Below, one piece after another: positions 9,181-17,060 of a stretch of 64,000 nt of DNA (position 1 is the first letter of the stretch; the number at the start of each line of letters is the position of its first letter). Location: positions 4,402,001-4,466,000 of the forward strand of contig NZ_CP130713.1 of NCBI RefSeq assembly GCF_030553055.1. The letters are read 5' to 3'. Source of the stretch: Streptomyces sp. XD-27 (GTDB lineage: Bacteria; Actinomycetota; Actinomycetes; Streptomycetales; Streptomycetaceae). Both the position numbers and the translations under genes were made by a program. Under the pieces are notes generated by a model. The model had not been told where the DNA came from and did no database searches. It was given only the letters and a program-made list of their open reading frames with translations.

Positions 9181-9237
9181 CCGACTGACTATAGGCGCGG
9201 GTGTGTGCTACGGTCCTTCTAAGTCAGTCAACTAACT
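9171..9237. promoter_or_regulatory. Two TetR operator palindromes in a 75-bp divergent promoter
   Basis: Site 1 is AGTCAGTC-ACCC-GACTGACT (9171-9190), a perfect palindrome that covers the TetR start codon. Site 2 is AGTCAGT-CA-ACTAACT (9222-9237), with one mismatch, close to the reductase start. The shared half-site AGTCAGT supports binding of one regulator at both promoters. Confidence 0.75.
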
Positions 9238-9255
9238 AACAAGTGGGGGATCAGC

Positions 9256-10077
9256 ATGATCGTCGTCACGGGCGCCACGGGCAATGTCGGCCGGACGCTG
9301 GTACGGCTGCTGGCCGAGGCAGGCGCGCAGGTGACCGCCGTCGCGCGCCGCGTCACCGCGGCCGACGTCCCGGCGGGCGTGCGCGCGGTCGCCGCCGACC
9401 TGGGTGACGTCGAGAGCCTGCGTCCCGCGCTGGAGGGGGCGGAGGCGGTGTTCCTCCTGGTCGCCGGTGAGGACCCGCGGGGGATCGCGGGAGCGGCTGA
9501 GGCGGCGGGCGTCCGCAGGCTCGTCCTGCTGTCCAGCCAGGGCGCCGGTACGCGGCCGCACGTCTACGGGCACGCCGGGCGGTTCGAGGCGGCGGTGCGC
9601 GAGTCGGGCCTGGAGTGGACCATCCTGCGCTCGGGCGGGCTGGCGTCCAACGCCTTCGCCTGGGCCGAGCCGGTCCGCCTCCACCGCACCGCCGCCGCGC
9701 CCTTCGGCGACGTCGGCCTGCCCTTCGTCGACCCGGACGACGTCGCCGCGGTCGGCGCCGCCGTCCTGCGCGAGGACGGGCACGACGGCGCGACCTACAC
9801 CCTGACCGGACCTGCGGCGACCACGCCGCGCGAGCGCGCGGCGGCCCTCGGCGAGGCGCTGGGCGAGCCCGTCCGCTTCGTGGACCAGACCCGCGAGGAG
9901 GCCCACGCGCAGATGGCGCGGTTCATGCCGCTGCCGGTCGTCGAGGGCACGCTGGCGATCCTGGGCGAACCCACGCCGGAGGAGCGGCGCGTCAGCCCCG
10001 ATGTCGAGCGGGTCCTGGGGCGCGCCCCGCACGCCTTCGGCGAGTGGGCCGCCCGCAACATCGCGGCGTTCCGGTGA
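9256..10077 (+). CDS. NAD(P)-binding NmrA-like atypical SDR
   Basis: A 273-residue reductase-fold protein. It opens with a glycine-rich Rossmann motif (IVVTGATGNVGRTLVRLL). The usual SDR Tyr-x3-Lys is not obvious; instead it has VLLSSQGAG and HAGRFEAAVRESGLEWTILR, as in NmrA-like and quinone-reductase-like proteins. These act as NAD(P)H quinone reductases or as redox sensors. ATG 9256 sits just after the second TetR operator. Likely substrate-inducible through the adjacent TetR. Confidence 0.8.
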   Translation: MIVVTGATGNVGRTLVRLLAEAGAQVTAVARRVTAADVPAGVRAVAADLGDVESLRPALEGAEAVFLLVAGEDPRGIAGAAEAAGVRRLVLLSSQGAGTRPHVYGHAGRFEAAVRESGLEWTILRSGGLASNAFAWAEPVRLHRTAAAPFGDVGLPFVDPDDVAAVGAAVLREDGHDGATYTLTGPAATTPRERAAALGEALGEPVRFVDQTREEAHAQMARFMPLPVVEGTLAILGEPTPEERRVSPDVERVLGRAPHAFGEWAARNIAAFR

Positions 10078-10080
10078 GCC

Positions 10081-10126
10081 GCGGCCTTCGGGCGGAGGCG
10101 GCCTTCGGGCGGACGCGGCCTTCGCG
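10081..10126. repeat. Three tandem 17-bp units after the NmrA-like gene
   Basis: GCGGCCTTCGGGCGGA recurs at 10081 and 10098 and partly at 10115, starting three bases after the stop codon. It is one of several short tandem repeats that follow genes in this window. Confidence 0.7.
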
Positions 10127-10193
10127 TGGGCCATCGAGTGTCGGCCGGCAGGGCTCTGAGGCGCCATCACACGGCGATGGCTAGCCTGGCGAC

Positions 10194-10643
10194 ATGGAAG
10201 CAATCCTGGTCAGCGCGTGTCTGCGCGGGGTGCCCTGCCGGTTCGACGGGCGCCACCAGGCGTCTTCGGAGATCGAGGAGGCACTGACCGGTCGCGACGT
10301 CGTCTCCTTCTGCCCGGAGGTCGCGGGCGGGCTGGCGACACCGCGGCGGCCCGCGGAACTGGTGGGCGGAGACGGGTACGACGTGCTCGACGGGACGGCG
10401 CGGGTCGTCGAGGACACCGGGCGCGATGTGACAGCGGAGTTCGTGGACGGAGCGCGACGCGCGCTCGCGGCGGCGCGGCACGGAGGCTGCACGGAGGCGC
10501 TGCTGATGCCGCGCAGTCCGTCGTGCGGACGCGGTGCGGTGTACGACGGGTCGTTCGCCGGGCAGCTGGTGCCGGGAGACGGGGTGACGGCAGCACTGCT
10601 CGAGCGGAACGGGATCGCCGTGCGTCCCGCGCCCGGGGTGTGA
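10194..10643 (+). CDS. DUF523 family protein
   Basis: A 149-residue cytoplasmic protein with the DUF523 signatures: ILVSACLRGVPCRFDG at the N terminus, CPEVAGGLATPR in the middle and MPRSPSCG near residue 102. Four cysteines lie in these motifs and could bind a metal or form a cluster. The biochemical function of the family is not established. Start ATG 10194 is the first residue of the conserved motif. It stands alone and ends at a strong terminator. Confidence 0.85.
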   Translation: MEAILVSACLRGVPCRFDGRHQASSEIEEALTGRDVVSFCPEVAGGLATPRRPAELVGGDGYDVLDGTARVVEDTGRDVTAEFVDGARRALAAARHGGCTEALLMPRSPSCGRGAVYDGSFAGQLVPGDGVTAALLERNGIAVRPAPGV

Positions 10644-10666
10644 AGCGGACGGCATGTCCGACGGGT

Positions 10667-10698
10667 CGGCCCCGGTGTCCGCGCGGACACCGGGGCCG
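10667..10698. terminator. Long bidirectional terminator between DUF523 and the E1-beta remnant
   Basis: A 14-bp stem CGGCCCCGGTGTCC with a GCGC loop and matching arm, followed on the plus strand by ATTCTCTTC. It separates convergent genes. Confidence 0.75.
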
Positions 10699-10705
10699 AT
10701 TCTCT

Positions 10706-11191
10706 TCACAGGATCTGGTCGGCGTCCTCGCCCGTGGAGGGGCACGCCACCGAGATCCCCGGGACGCGCGCGAAGAGCGCCTCGTTGGACTCGCTGTGGT
10801 GCTCGACGCCCCGGACTCCGCCGACGGTCGGGATCCGCACCACCAGGCTCGGGCTGACCTGCCCGTTCCACCGGTCGCCGATCCGGGCCGCCTGGGTCAC
10901 CAGCTGATTCACGGCGGGATAGGTGAACCCGTCGAACTGGATCTCGCAGACGGGCACCAGCCCGCTCATCGTCATGCCGACGGCCTGGCCGACGATGGTG
11001 GACTCGGCCAGGAGCGAGTCGCGCACCCGGTCCGCGCCGAAGCGCTCCCTAAGACCCCGGGTCACCCGGAACACGCCGCCCAGGCGCCCGATGTCCTCGC
11101 CGAGTAGCAGCACTCTCGGATCCTGTTCGAGCAGGTCGGCGAGGGTCGCGTTGATCGACTCCGCCAGTCGGGCGGACTGCACGGTGCTCAT
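10706..11191 (-). pseudogene. Truncated E1-beta subunit of a 2-oxo acid dehydrogenase
   Basis: 161 residues that match the N-terminal half of a branched-chain 2-oxo acid or pyruvate dehydrogenase E1-beta (normally about 325 residues): SINATLADLLEQDPRVLLLG, EDIGRLGGVFRVTRGL, DSLLAESTIVGQAVGM and GRHH-type loop GVEHHSESNEAL. It stops after STGEDADQIL, before the transketolase C-terminal domain needed for dimerisation. The ATG at 11191 overlaps the last base of the E1-alpha stop (TAATG), so the two were an operon. Missing half a subunit, it is presumably inactive. Confidence 0.8.
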
Positions 11192-11737
11192 TACGCGTAC
11201 TCCTTCATCAACCGCTCGCGCAGCTCCCGCACTTCCGCGTCGACGGCGTCGAACCACGCGGCGTCCACCAGGCCCAGGTCCCTCATCCGGTCCGCGTAGG
11301 CGGTCACCGGGTCCGCGGCCTTGGTCCGCGCGATGTCGTCGCGGCTGCGGTACACCTCCTGGGCGTCGGAGGTCGAGTGCCCGTGGATGCGCCCCACCTG
11401 GATCTCGACGAGATAGGGCGCCGGCTCCCCGCGGACATGGGCGGCGGCCCGGGAGCAGGCCGAGAAGACGGTCTCCGGGTCCTGACCCGCGACCCGGACG
11501 GACTCGATCCCGAAACCCCGGGCGCGCTCGGCCAGCGAGGTGCGCATCTGCTCCTCGGCCGGCTTCGAGATGGCCCAGCCGTTGTTCTGGCAGACGAACA
11601 GCACGGACGCCGACTCGACGGCGGCGAGGTTCATCGCCTCCGACATGTCGCCCTCGCTGGTGGCGCCGTCGCCTATGTACACGACGACGAAGTCCTCCAG
11701 CCCCTGCAGCGCGTGCTCTCGATCGCCTCGACGGAGG
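11191..11737 (-). pseudogene. 5'-truncated E1-alpha subunit of a 2-oxo acid dehydrogenase
   Basis: The C-terminal half of an E1-alpha subunit. It retains the thiamine diphosphate motif (VVYIGDGATSEGD through FVCQNNGWAISKP, the GDG...NN pattern) and the phosphorylation-loop equivalent GRIHGHSTSDAQEVYR. The first 170-200 residues that an intact E1-alpha would have are absent; homology fades near 11737 and gives way to unrelated sequence. It pairs with the truncated E1-beta just downstream, so one event or two nearby events removed both outer ends of the operon. Confidence 0.75.
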
Positions 11738-11912
11738 GAGATTGACTGAACCCGAATTCGAGCAGGCCGAGCCAGGCGTCAGTGATCGGTCATGGTGGCA
11801 CAGGAACCCAGTGGGGTACAGGGAATGCCAGCTGGGTACAGGCCCGGCCGGTCGGGATCCTTCGGACCTTGTGACGTCGACGGTCGGGTCCTACCGTGGC
11901 GAGTCATGCACT

Positions 11913-12026
11913 CCGGAGCCGCTGCGGATACCGGGTGTCCTGCCGACAGGACGCAGCCGATTGGCTTTCCGGGGTCGCTGCGTGATGCTGGGTGTCCTGC
12001 CGACAGGACGACGCCGATCGGCGAAC
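11913..12026. repeat. Two tandem 57-bp units with an internal palindrome
   Basis: Units 11913-11969 and 11970-12026 share a 21-bp core whose central part is GTCCTGCCGACAGGAC, an inverted repeat with 6-bp arms; cores at 11933 and 11990. They are followed by similar CAGCCGATTGGC and ACGCCGATCGGC. The 390 bp between the E1-alpha remnant and mbtH hold nothing else I recognise. In one minus-strand frame the unit reads as a 19-residue repeat, but I see no credible gene. Confidence 0.7.
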
Positions 12027-12127
12027 CCGCACCCGGTGGTGTTCTCGAACCCAGCCCTCCGATTTTCAATCAATTCCCCATCCATTTCCAATCCAGTCAC
12101 CCCGTGATGGTTAAGGACGGTGCGCAG

Positions 12128-12343
12128 TTGAGCACGAACCCCTTCGATGACGAGAACGGCCGCTTCTACGTCGTGGTCAACGACGAGGAGCAGCACTCCC
12201 TGTGGCCGGCGTTCGCCGAGGTGCCCGCAGGATGGCGAGTGGTCTTCGGCGAGGCGGCCAGGGCCGAGTGCCTGGAGTACGTCGAGCAGAACTGGACCGA
12301 CCTGCGCCCGAAGAGCCTGCGAGAGGCCATGGCGGCGAACTGA
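12128..12343 (+). CDS. MbtH-like protein (orphan)
   Basis: A 71-residue MbtH-family protein: [40 protein letters not shown], then [16 protein letters not shown]. All three invariant tryptophans (in SLWP, GWRV and NWTDLRP) are present. MbtH proteins bind and activate adenylation domains of nonribosomal peptide synthetases. TTG 12128 is chosen because AAGGACGG lies 7 nt upstream and the family normally starts with STNPFDD; ATG 12107 has no ribosome binding site. No NRPS is in the window. It lies among decayed genes and may serve an NRPS elsewhere in the genome. Confidence 0.85.
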   Translation: MSTNPFDDENGRFYVVVNDEEQHSLWPAFAEVPAGWRVVFGEAARAECLEYVEQNWTDLRPKSLREAMAAN

Positions 12344-12613
12344 ACGCCGGTCGGTCGGCGCCGACCGACGCCACTTTGCCCAGGCGGAGTCCGGCAGGCA
12401 GCGGGAAACCGCGGAGTCCATGAGCAGGCTCACCGAAGTGGAATGACCGTGATTGCCGCCCGGCTGCCCGGTCCAGCGATCGCTGTCGCCCAGGCAAGCA
12501 CGCTGGTTGGGAGATGAAGGCTGTGGCGGGGCGTCCTGTGGGAATCGCGAGGAGTCACAAGGCGGGGCGTGTCCACCGGGATCTAAGCGGTCGACCACGG
12601 CCCGCGGAGGGGC

Positions 12614-12990
12614 CTCGGGGCGGCCGGTGAGCTGGAGGGCTTCGGGATCGCGGGGACGTACACCAGGGTGGCCTCGGGCCGGGTGGCGTACGTGCTGGGT
12701 CTGGAGGGCCCGGCGGTGTCGACCGACACCGCGTGCTCGGCGTCGCTGGTCGCCGTCCACCAGGCCGTGCGGTCCCTGCGTTCGGGGGAGTGCACGTTGG
12801 CGCCGGCCGGCGGGGTGGCGGCCGACGCGCGGTGCAAGTCGTTCTCCGAAACGGCCGACGGAACCGGCTGGGGCGAGGGCGCGGGCGTGCTGGTCCTCGC
12901 GCGGCTGTCGGACGCGCGGCGCAACGGCCGCCGGATCCTGGCGGTGACCCGGGGCTCGGCGATCAACCAGGACGGGGCGTCCAACGGGGG
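12614..12990 (+). pseudogene. Type I polyketide synthase ketosynthase fragment
   Basis: About 125 residues of a modular PKS ketosynthase: [20 protein letters not shown], then [20 protein letters not shown] with the catalytic Cys, then [20 protein letters not shown] and [16 protein letters not shown]. The segment between AGGVA and ARCKSF lacks some 20-25 residues that intact domains have (the TFVEFSRQRGL region), and there is no N terminus, no His motifs and no downstream acyltransferase. It is a clear relic of a polyketide gene; the frame stays open into unrelated sequence after 12990. Confidence 0.75.
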
Positions 12991-13285
12991 GCGATTCCTT
13001 CGCTTCGGGTCTGACAGACCTGCGGTTGCTCTCCGCGGGAGAGGCACGACAAACTCCTGGGCCGTCGCCGGACACCCCAGGGGTGGGCCCCAATCTTGGG
13101 CCCTACCTCTGGCGCCCTTTCGGGGCACCCACTGCCACCTGGCTGCCGCCCAGCAGCCAGGACTCTGGCGCCAAGCCGCTCCCCGTACGGCCGAGTCACA
13201 CGATTGGGTGGGAGATCCGTCAGGGTGGCTCGTTCTTGTCGGCTTGTGGGGGCCGGCGGCTGCGCTGCGGTGTACGTGGCTGTGG

Positions 13286-13672
13286 GTGGGGACGTGGGGG
13301 GAGGCCGAGGAGTGGGACCGCTGGCGCTGGGAACACCAGGGCCCCGGCGGCGCGAGCGCGATCCGTGACCGCGTGCCGGAGCGGGCCGTGGTCTTCCACG
13401 CCCGAGGGTTGTTCCTCCCGGGCGGGGAACGCTCGGAGACTGGCGTCCCCGAGCAGTGGTCGGTGCCGGCCTGGGAGTTCGAGACCGACCGCTACACCGA
13501 CCGCGTCTCGGCTTGGCGCACCGCCCGGCGCACCGGTCTGGGCCAGGAGGTCGAGGCCCAGGTGCGAGGTACGGACAAGGCGGCCGTCGAGGCCGCCTTC
13601 GCCGAGGCGTGCGCACAGGCTGTGGACCGTGCCCGGAACCCGGGAAAGTACGGCGACACCGACGACTGGTAG
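13286..13672 (+). CDS. Hypothetical protein, start uncertain
   Basis: An open frame of about 128 residues after the ketosynthase relic, ending in [11 protein letters not shown] and followed by a terminator. It is rich in Arg, Glu and Trp, with no signal peptide, membrane segment or recognised motif. The real start may lie upstream in the same frame, or the gene may be a 3' remnant fused to the relic. Its own terminator 12 nt after the stop is the main reason to list it. Confidence 0.3.
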   Translation: MGTWGEAEEWDRWRWEHQGPGGASAIRDRVPERAVVFHARGLFLPGGERSETGVPEQWSVPAWEFETDRYTDRVSAWRTARRTGLGQEVEAQVRGTDKAAVEAAFAEACAQAVDRARNPGKYGDTDDW

Positions 13673-13684
13673 CCGCTTCGAGTG

Positions 13685-13710
13685 GGGCTCCGACTGACTG
13701 GTCGGAGCCC
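13685..13710 (+). terminator. Hairpin terminator
   Basis: GGGCTCCGAC, loop TGACTG, matching arm GTCGGAGCCC, then TT. It lies just after the hypothetical gene ending at 13672. Confidence 0.65.
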
Positions 13711-13750
13711 TTCCCTGATTGATCGGGCTCCCTCCGCAACCACGGAACGA

Positions 13751-13785
13751 CGAAGGGTCCGACCGCTCAGCGGTCGGGCCCTTCG
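13751..13785. terminator. Second hairpin terminator, before the convergent TetR gene
   Basis: A 16-17-bp stem CGAAGGG-CCGACCGC with one mismatch and a very short loop, and a matching arm ending CTTCG. It probably ends transcription of the minus-strand TetR gene at 13840. Confidence 0.65.
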
Positions 13786-13839
13786 TCTGCCCTGACGGGC
13801 GGGTGCGGAGGATACGGCGATCTCGGGCATGCGGCGAGG

Positions 13840-14481
13840 TCACGACGTCAGGGCGGTGGGGGCGTTCCCGAGGGCGGCGGCGAGGAGGGTGCGGAGGTGG
13901 TCGGCCTCCGGGATGAGCGTGGCCTCGATCTGGTCGTTGGTGCGGCCGGCCAGGGTGAGTTCCTGGATGCGCCGGAACAGCAGCCGGTCCGCCGCGGCGA
14001 TCAGGGCGGCGCCGGCCCGGGGCGCGATGGCCGGGTCGGGGTCCGGGGCGGCGGCGGTCAGCGCCGCGGCGAGTGCCTCCTCCCGCAGGTCGTGCAGTTC
14101 GCGCAGCCGTGCGGTGAGGGTGGGGCTGTCGGCGACCATGCGGGCGAACGCGGGGCCGGTGAAGCCGACGACGGGGCTGTGTTCCAGCAGGGCGGCGCGG
14201 AACGTCCGTCCCAGGGCGGTGAGCGGCTCTTCGCCGGGCCCGCGCTCGGCGACGGTCCGGGCCAGGCCCTCGGTGAACGCCTCGTGGTGGTCGAGGGCCA
14301 GGTCTTCCTTGCGGGGGAAGTAGTTGGTCACCGTCTTCTTGGACACGCGGGCCGCGGCGGCGATCTCGGCGATGGTGGTCTGTTCGAAGCCCTGCTCGAT
14401 GAAGAGCCTGGTGGCGCAGTCGGAGATCAGCTGCCTGGTCTCCTGCTTCTTGGACTCACGGAGCCCCATGTCGGTAGTCAT
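13840..14481 (-). CDS. TetR-family transcriptional regulator
   Basis: A 213-residue repressor. Its helix-turn-helix is TTIAEIAAAARVSKKTVTNY followed by FPRKEDLA; the C-terminal domain resembles the common actinobacterial TetR C-terminal fold with several Ala-rich helices. ATG 14481 or the ATG at 14469 could start translation. It is divergent from the RibD-like reductase at 14582, and a pair of direct repeats lies in the shared promoter region, one near each transcription start. Confidence 0.85.
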   Translation of the reverse strand: MTTDMGLRESKKQETRQLISDCATRLFIEQGFEQTTIAEIAAAARVSKKTVTNYFPRKEDLALDHHEAFTEGLARTVAERGPGEEPLTALGRTFRAALLEHSPVVGFTGPAFARMVADSPTLTARLRELHDLREEALAAALTAAAPDPDPAIAPRAGAALIAAADRLLFRRIQELTLAGRTNDQIEATLIPEADHLRTLLAAALGNAPTALTS

Positions 14482-14490
14482 GGAGCAATC

Positions 14491-14560
14491 TTACCTCCGT
14501 CGCAAAATTATGCTTGACGTTCGATGGGTCTCGGCATAAAGTTACGTCCGTTGCAAAGTT
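14491..14560 (+). promoter_or_regulatory. Promoter and paired direct-repeat operators of the RibD-like gene
   Basis: A sigma-70-type promoter is readable: TTGACG (14514-14519), 17-bp spacer, TAAAGT (14537-14542). Two 19-bp near-identical repeats, TTACCTCCGTCGCAAAATT (14491-14509) and TTACGTCCGTTGCAAAGTT (14542-14560), flank it 51 bp apart. The second covers the predicted transcription start, as expected for repression by the divergent TetR protein. Confidence 0.7.
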
Positions 14561-14581
14561 CGCCCTAACGAACGGACTGGG

Positions 14582-15166
14582 ATGCGCAAGCTCACCTACT
14601 TCATCGGCACCACCATCGACGGCTACATCGCCGCCCCCGACGGCGACTTCGACTTCTTCATGCCGCACGTCACCGAGGACTACCTCCCGCACCTGATCGC
14701 CGAGTACGCGGAAACCCTCCCGACCCCGGGCCGCGCCGCCCTCGGCATCCCGGACGCCCCCAACACCCGATTCGACACCGTGCTCATGGGCCGCAACACC
14801 TATGCCCCGGGGCTGGCTGCCGGCCTCACCAGCCCGTACGCCCACCTGCGGCAGATCGTCCTCTCCCGCTCGCTCACCACCGGCCCGGACCCGGCCGTCG
14901 AGGTCACCGACGAGGACCCGCTCACCCTGGTGCGCAAGCTCAAGCAGGAGGAAGGGCTCGGGATCTGGCTCTGCGGCGGCGCCGATCTGGCCGGTCAACT
15001 CCTGCCCGAGATCGACGAGCTGATCGTCAAGCAGTACCCGATCGTGGCCGGCACCGGCATCCCGCTCTTCCGAGCCGACTTCTCGCCGCGCACCTTCAAG
15101 CTCACCGACAGCCGCGTGTTCGAGGGCGGCAACGTCGTCCTCACCTACGCCAAGGCGTCCGACTAG
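14582..15166 (+). CDS. Dihydrofolate reductase/RibD C-terminal family protein
   Basis: A 194-residue NADPH-dependent reductase-fold protein: MRKLTYFIGTTIDGYIAAPD at the start, VLMGRNTYAPGLAAGL (nucleotide-binding loop) and GIWLCGGADLAGQLLPEIDE. These are features of the RibD_C/YyaP group rather than of true folate reductases. The substrate is unknown. It is preceded by a clear promoter with TetR-type repeats and followed by a VOC-cupin gene 75 nt later in the same direction, possibly one transcript with that gene and the GNAT gene. Confidence 0.82.
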   Translation: MRKLTYFIGTTIDGYIAAPDGDFDFFMPHVTEDYLPHLIAEYAETLPTPGRAALGIPDAPNTRFDTVLMGRNTYAPGLAAGLTSPYAHLRQIVLSRSLTTGPDPAVEVTDEDPLTLVRKLKQEEGLGIWLCGGADLAGQLLPEIDELIVKQYPIVAGTGIPLFRADFSPRTFKLTDSRVFEGGNVVLTYAKASD

Positions 15167-15241
15167 AGCCGCACCCGCCCAGGACCCCAGCACGCGATTC
15201 ACCGCCCGAACCTGCCACGCCCGTACCTGCCAGGAGTTGCC

Positions 15242-16054
15242 CTGAACGTCACCGCCTCCACCCTGTCGCTCACCGTCGCCGACGTAGACGCCTCGCGTGA
15301 GTTCTTCTGCGCCCACCTCGGCTACCAGGTCGCCATGGCCGCCGACGGCTTCGCGTCCCTGACCCGCGGTGATGCCGCCGCCGACATCGTGCTGCTCCGC
15401 CACGGCAGTGAGGTGCTCCCGCCCGAGCAGCGCGACCAGCGGGCCACGGGCCTGATCTTCGCGCTCACCGTCACCGGTATCGAGGCCGAGGAGCGGCGCC
15501 TGCGCGAGGCCGGTGCCCCGATCACCATGCCGCTGCGCGAAGAGCCCTGGGGCGAGCGGCTGTTCCAGCTGACCGACCCGAACGGCGTCGTCGTCCAGTT
15601 CGTCGAATGGGCGGCGCGGGACGAGCCTGCGGCGGACGAGCCCGCGCAGAGTGAGGAGCCCGCGCAGCGTGAGGAGCCCGCCATGCTCGTGATCACCCCC
15701 ACCGCCGAGAACGTCACCGAGTCCCCGAACGCCCGCATGACCGGTCTGGCCGCCCCCAGCCGGGGCAGCGCGGAACTCAGCACCTGGACCGTCGCGATGG
15801 AGGCGGGCCAGACCGGCCCCGAGCACGTCATCAGCCGCGAACAGGTCTGGACGGTGACCGCCGGTGTCCTCGACGTCACCTGCGCCGGCCGCACCGAGAA
15901 GATCTCGGCCGGGCAGACCTTCGTACTCCCGCCGGACGTGCTCCGCCAGGTCCACGCCCCGCAGGCGGCCGAGGCCCACGTCGTCATGCGTGCGGACGGT
16001 GTGGCCTCCGTGCCCGGCACCGAAGGCACCCGCGTCCTGCCCTGGGCCCGGTAA
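15242..16054 (+). CDS. VOC (glyoxalase-like) domain fused to a cupin domain; probable CTG start
   Basis: A 270-residue fusion. Residues 1-120 form a VOC-fold (TLSLTVADVDASREFFCAHL, ending LFQLTDPNGVVVQFVEW). An acidic linker with EEPAQ-type repeats follows. Residues about 147-270 form a single cupin barrel (EHVISREQVWTVTAGVLDV, then AGQTFVLPPDVLRQVHAP). Both folds often bind metal. The first ATG (15335) would cut off the first beta strands of the VOC fold. There is no in-frame ATG, GTG or TTG before it, but CTG 15242 has CAGGAG 5 nt upstream and gives a complete domain. Function unknown; probably co-transcribed with its neighbours. Confidence 0.75.
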   Translation: MNVTASTLSLTVADVDASREFFCAHLGYQVAMAADGFASLTRGDAAADIVLLRHGSEVLPPEQRDQRATGLIFALTVTGIEAEERRLREAGAPITMPLREEPWGERLFQLTDPNGVVVQFVEWAARDEPAADEPAQSEEPAQREEPAMLVITPTAENVTESPNARMTGLAAPSRGSAELSTWTVAMEAGQTGPEHVISREQVWTVTAGVLDVTCAGRTEKISAGQTFVLPPDVLRQVHAPQAAEAHVVMRADGVASVPGTEGTRVLPWAR

Positions 16055-16132
16055 CAGCTCCGGCGCAGCACCGACCCAACCCACCGGAGAACTGCCCCGA
16101 CCCCACGCAGTCCCTTCCCCGACGGAGACAGC

Positions 16133-17014
16133 TTGTCCCTGCGCATCACCGCCCTGACCGACCCCGAGGAGACCTCCGTCGGCCGCCGCCTGGCCTGGCT
16201 GGCCTCCGGCCCCGACGGCAGTCCCGCCGGGTACGCCTTCCTGCGCCTGTTCACCAGGGCGGGTCAGCGCCACCTCGCCGAACTGGACATTCAGGTCCAC
16301 CCCGCCGAACGGCGCGCACGGGCGGGCACCCTGCTACTCGACGCGGCCGTCGCCGCCGCCCGCCAGGACGGCCGGAGCACCGTCATCGCCCAGGCCGAGG
16401 CCGGATCCCCCGGCGCCGCCTTCCTCACCGCCGGTGGCTTCCGCGCCGCACTGACCCTCACGTACGCCCGGCTGCCGCTGACCGGCGCGGACCTCGCCGC
16501 ACTCACCGCCCTCGCCGAGAAGCCGCACCCCGGCTACCGGCTGACAGCGTGGGAGGGGACGGTGCCCGACGAACTCGCCGACACGTACGTGGCGTCGCGC
16601 CGAGCCATGGACGACATGCCGATGGGCGCCGTCGACTACGGCACGGTGGTCTGGGACCTCGATCGGGTACGGGCGGCGGCGACCGCCATCTCCGCGCGCG
16701 GCGACATCCTCCACACCGTGGCGGCCGTCGACCGGTCGGACGGCGCCATCGCCGGCTTCACCGAACTGGTCGTCCCCGGCGACGGGAGCGGCGACGCCCA
16801 GCACTACGGCACGGCGGTGCTGCCCGAGCACCGCGGCCGCGGCCTCGCCCGCTGGATGAAGGCCGCCTCGATCGTCCAGGCCCGCGAACGCCACCCCCGC
16901 CTCGGCGGCCTGCTGACCGACACCGCCGACAACAACCCGCACATGCGGCGCGTCAACGACGAGCTCGGCTACCTGCCGACGCACACGGCCCACGAGTACC
17001 AGCTCGACCTGTAG
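16133..17014 (+). CDS. Tandem GNAT-family acetyltransferase
   Basis: A 293-residue protein with two GNAT folds: N-terminal (acetyl-CoA loop region VHPAERRARAGTLLLDAAVA, residues about 55-75) and C-terminal (AVLPEHRGRGLARWMKAASI, near residue 225, a good acetyl-CoA binding motif). Two-domain GNATs of this type include mycothiol-synthase-like proteins and aminoglycoside N-acetyltransferase relatives, but no specific substrate can be named. TTG 16133 is used as start, following GACGGAGAC. It is the third gene of the set that begins at 14582. Confidence 0.78.
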   Translation: MSLRITALTDPEETSVGRRLAWLASGPDGSPAGYAFLRLFTRAGQRHLAELDIQVHPAERRARAGTLLLDAAVAAARQDGRSTVIAQAEAGSPGAAFLTAGGFRAALTLTYARLPLTGADLAALTALAEKPHPGYRLTAWEGTVPDELADTYVASRRAMDDMPMGAVDYGTVVWDLDRVRAAATAISARGDILHTVAAVDRSDGAIAGFTELVVPGDGSGDAQHYGTAVLPEHRGRGLARWMKAASIVQARERHPRLGGLLTDTADNNPHMRRVNDELGYLPTHTAHEYQLDL

Positions 17015-17060
17015 GCCAAACCTCCCGGCGGTGCTCGCCGCCGCATCACCGACCTAGGAG

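Noticed and set aside
11913..12026. Could the 57-bp repeats be a CRISPR array?
   Set aside because: Only two units, the whole unit is conserved instead of having variable spacers, and there are no cas genes.
11779..12069. Minus-strand open frame with a 19-residue repeat
   Set aside because: The repeat is explained by the 57-bp DNA duplication; no ribosome binding site, no homology and it crosses an AT-rich stretch.
13096..13368. A separate gene between the ketosynthase relic and the hypothetical protein
   Set aside because: Competing open frames in all three phases lack ribosome binding sites and recognisable motifs.
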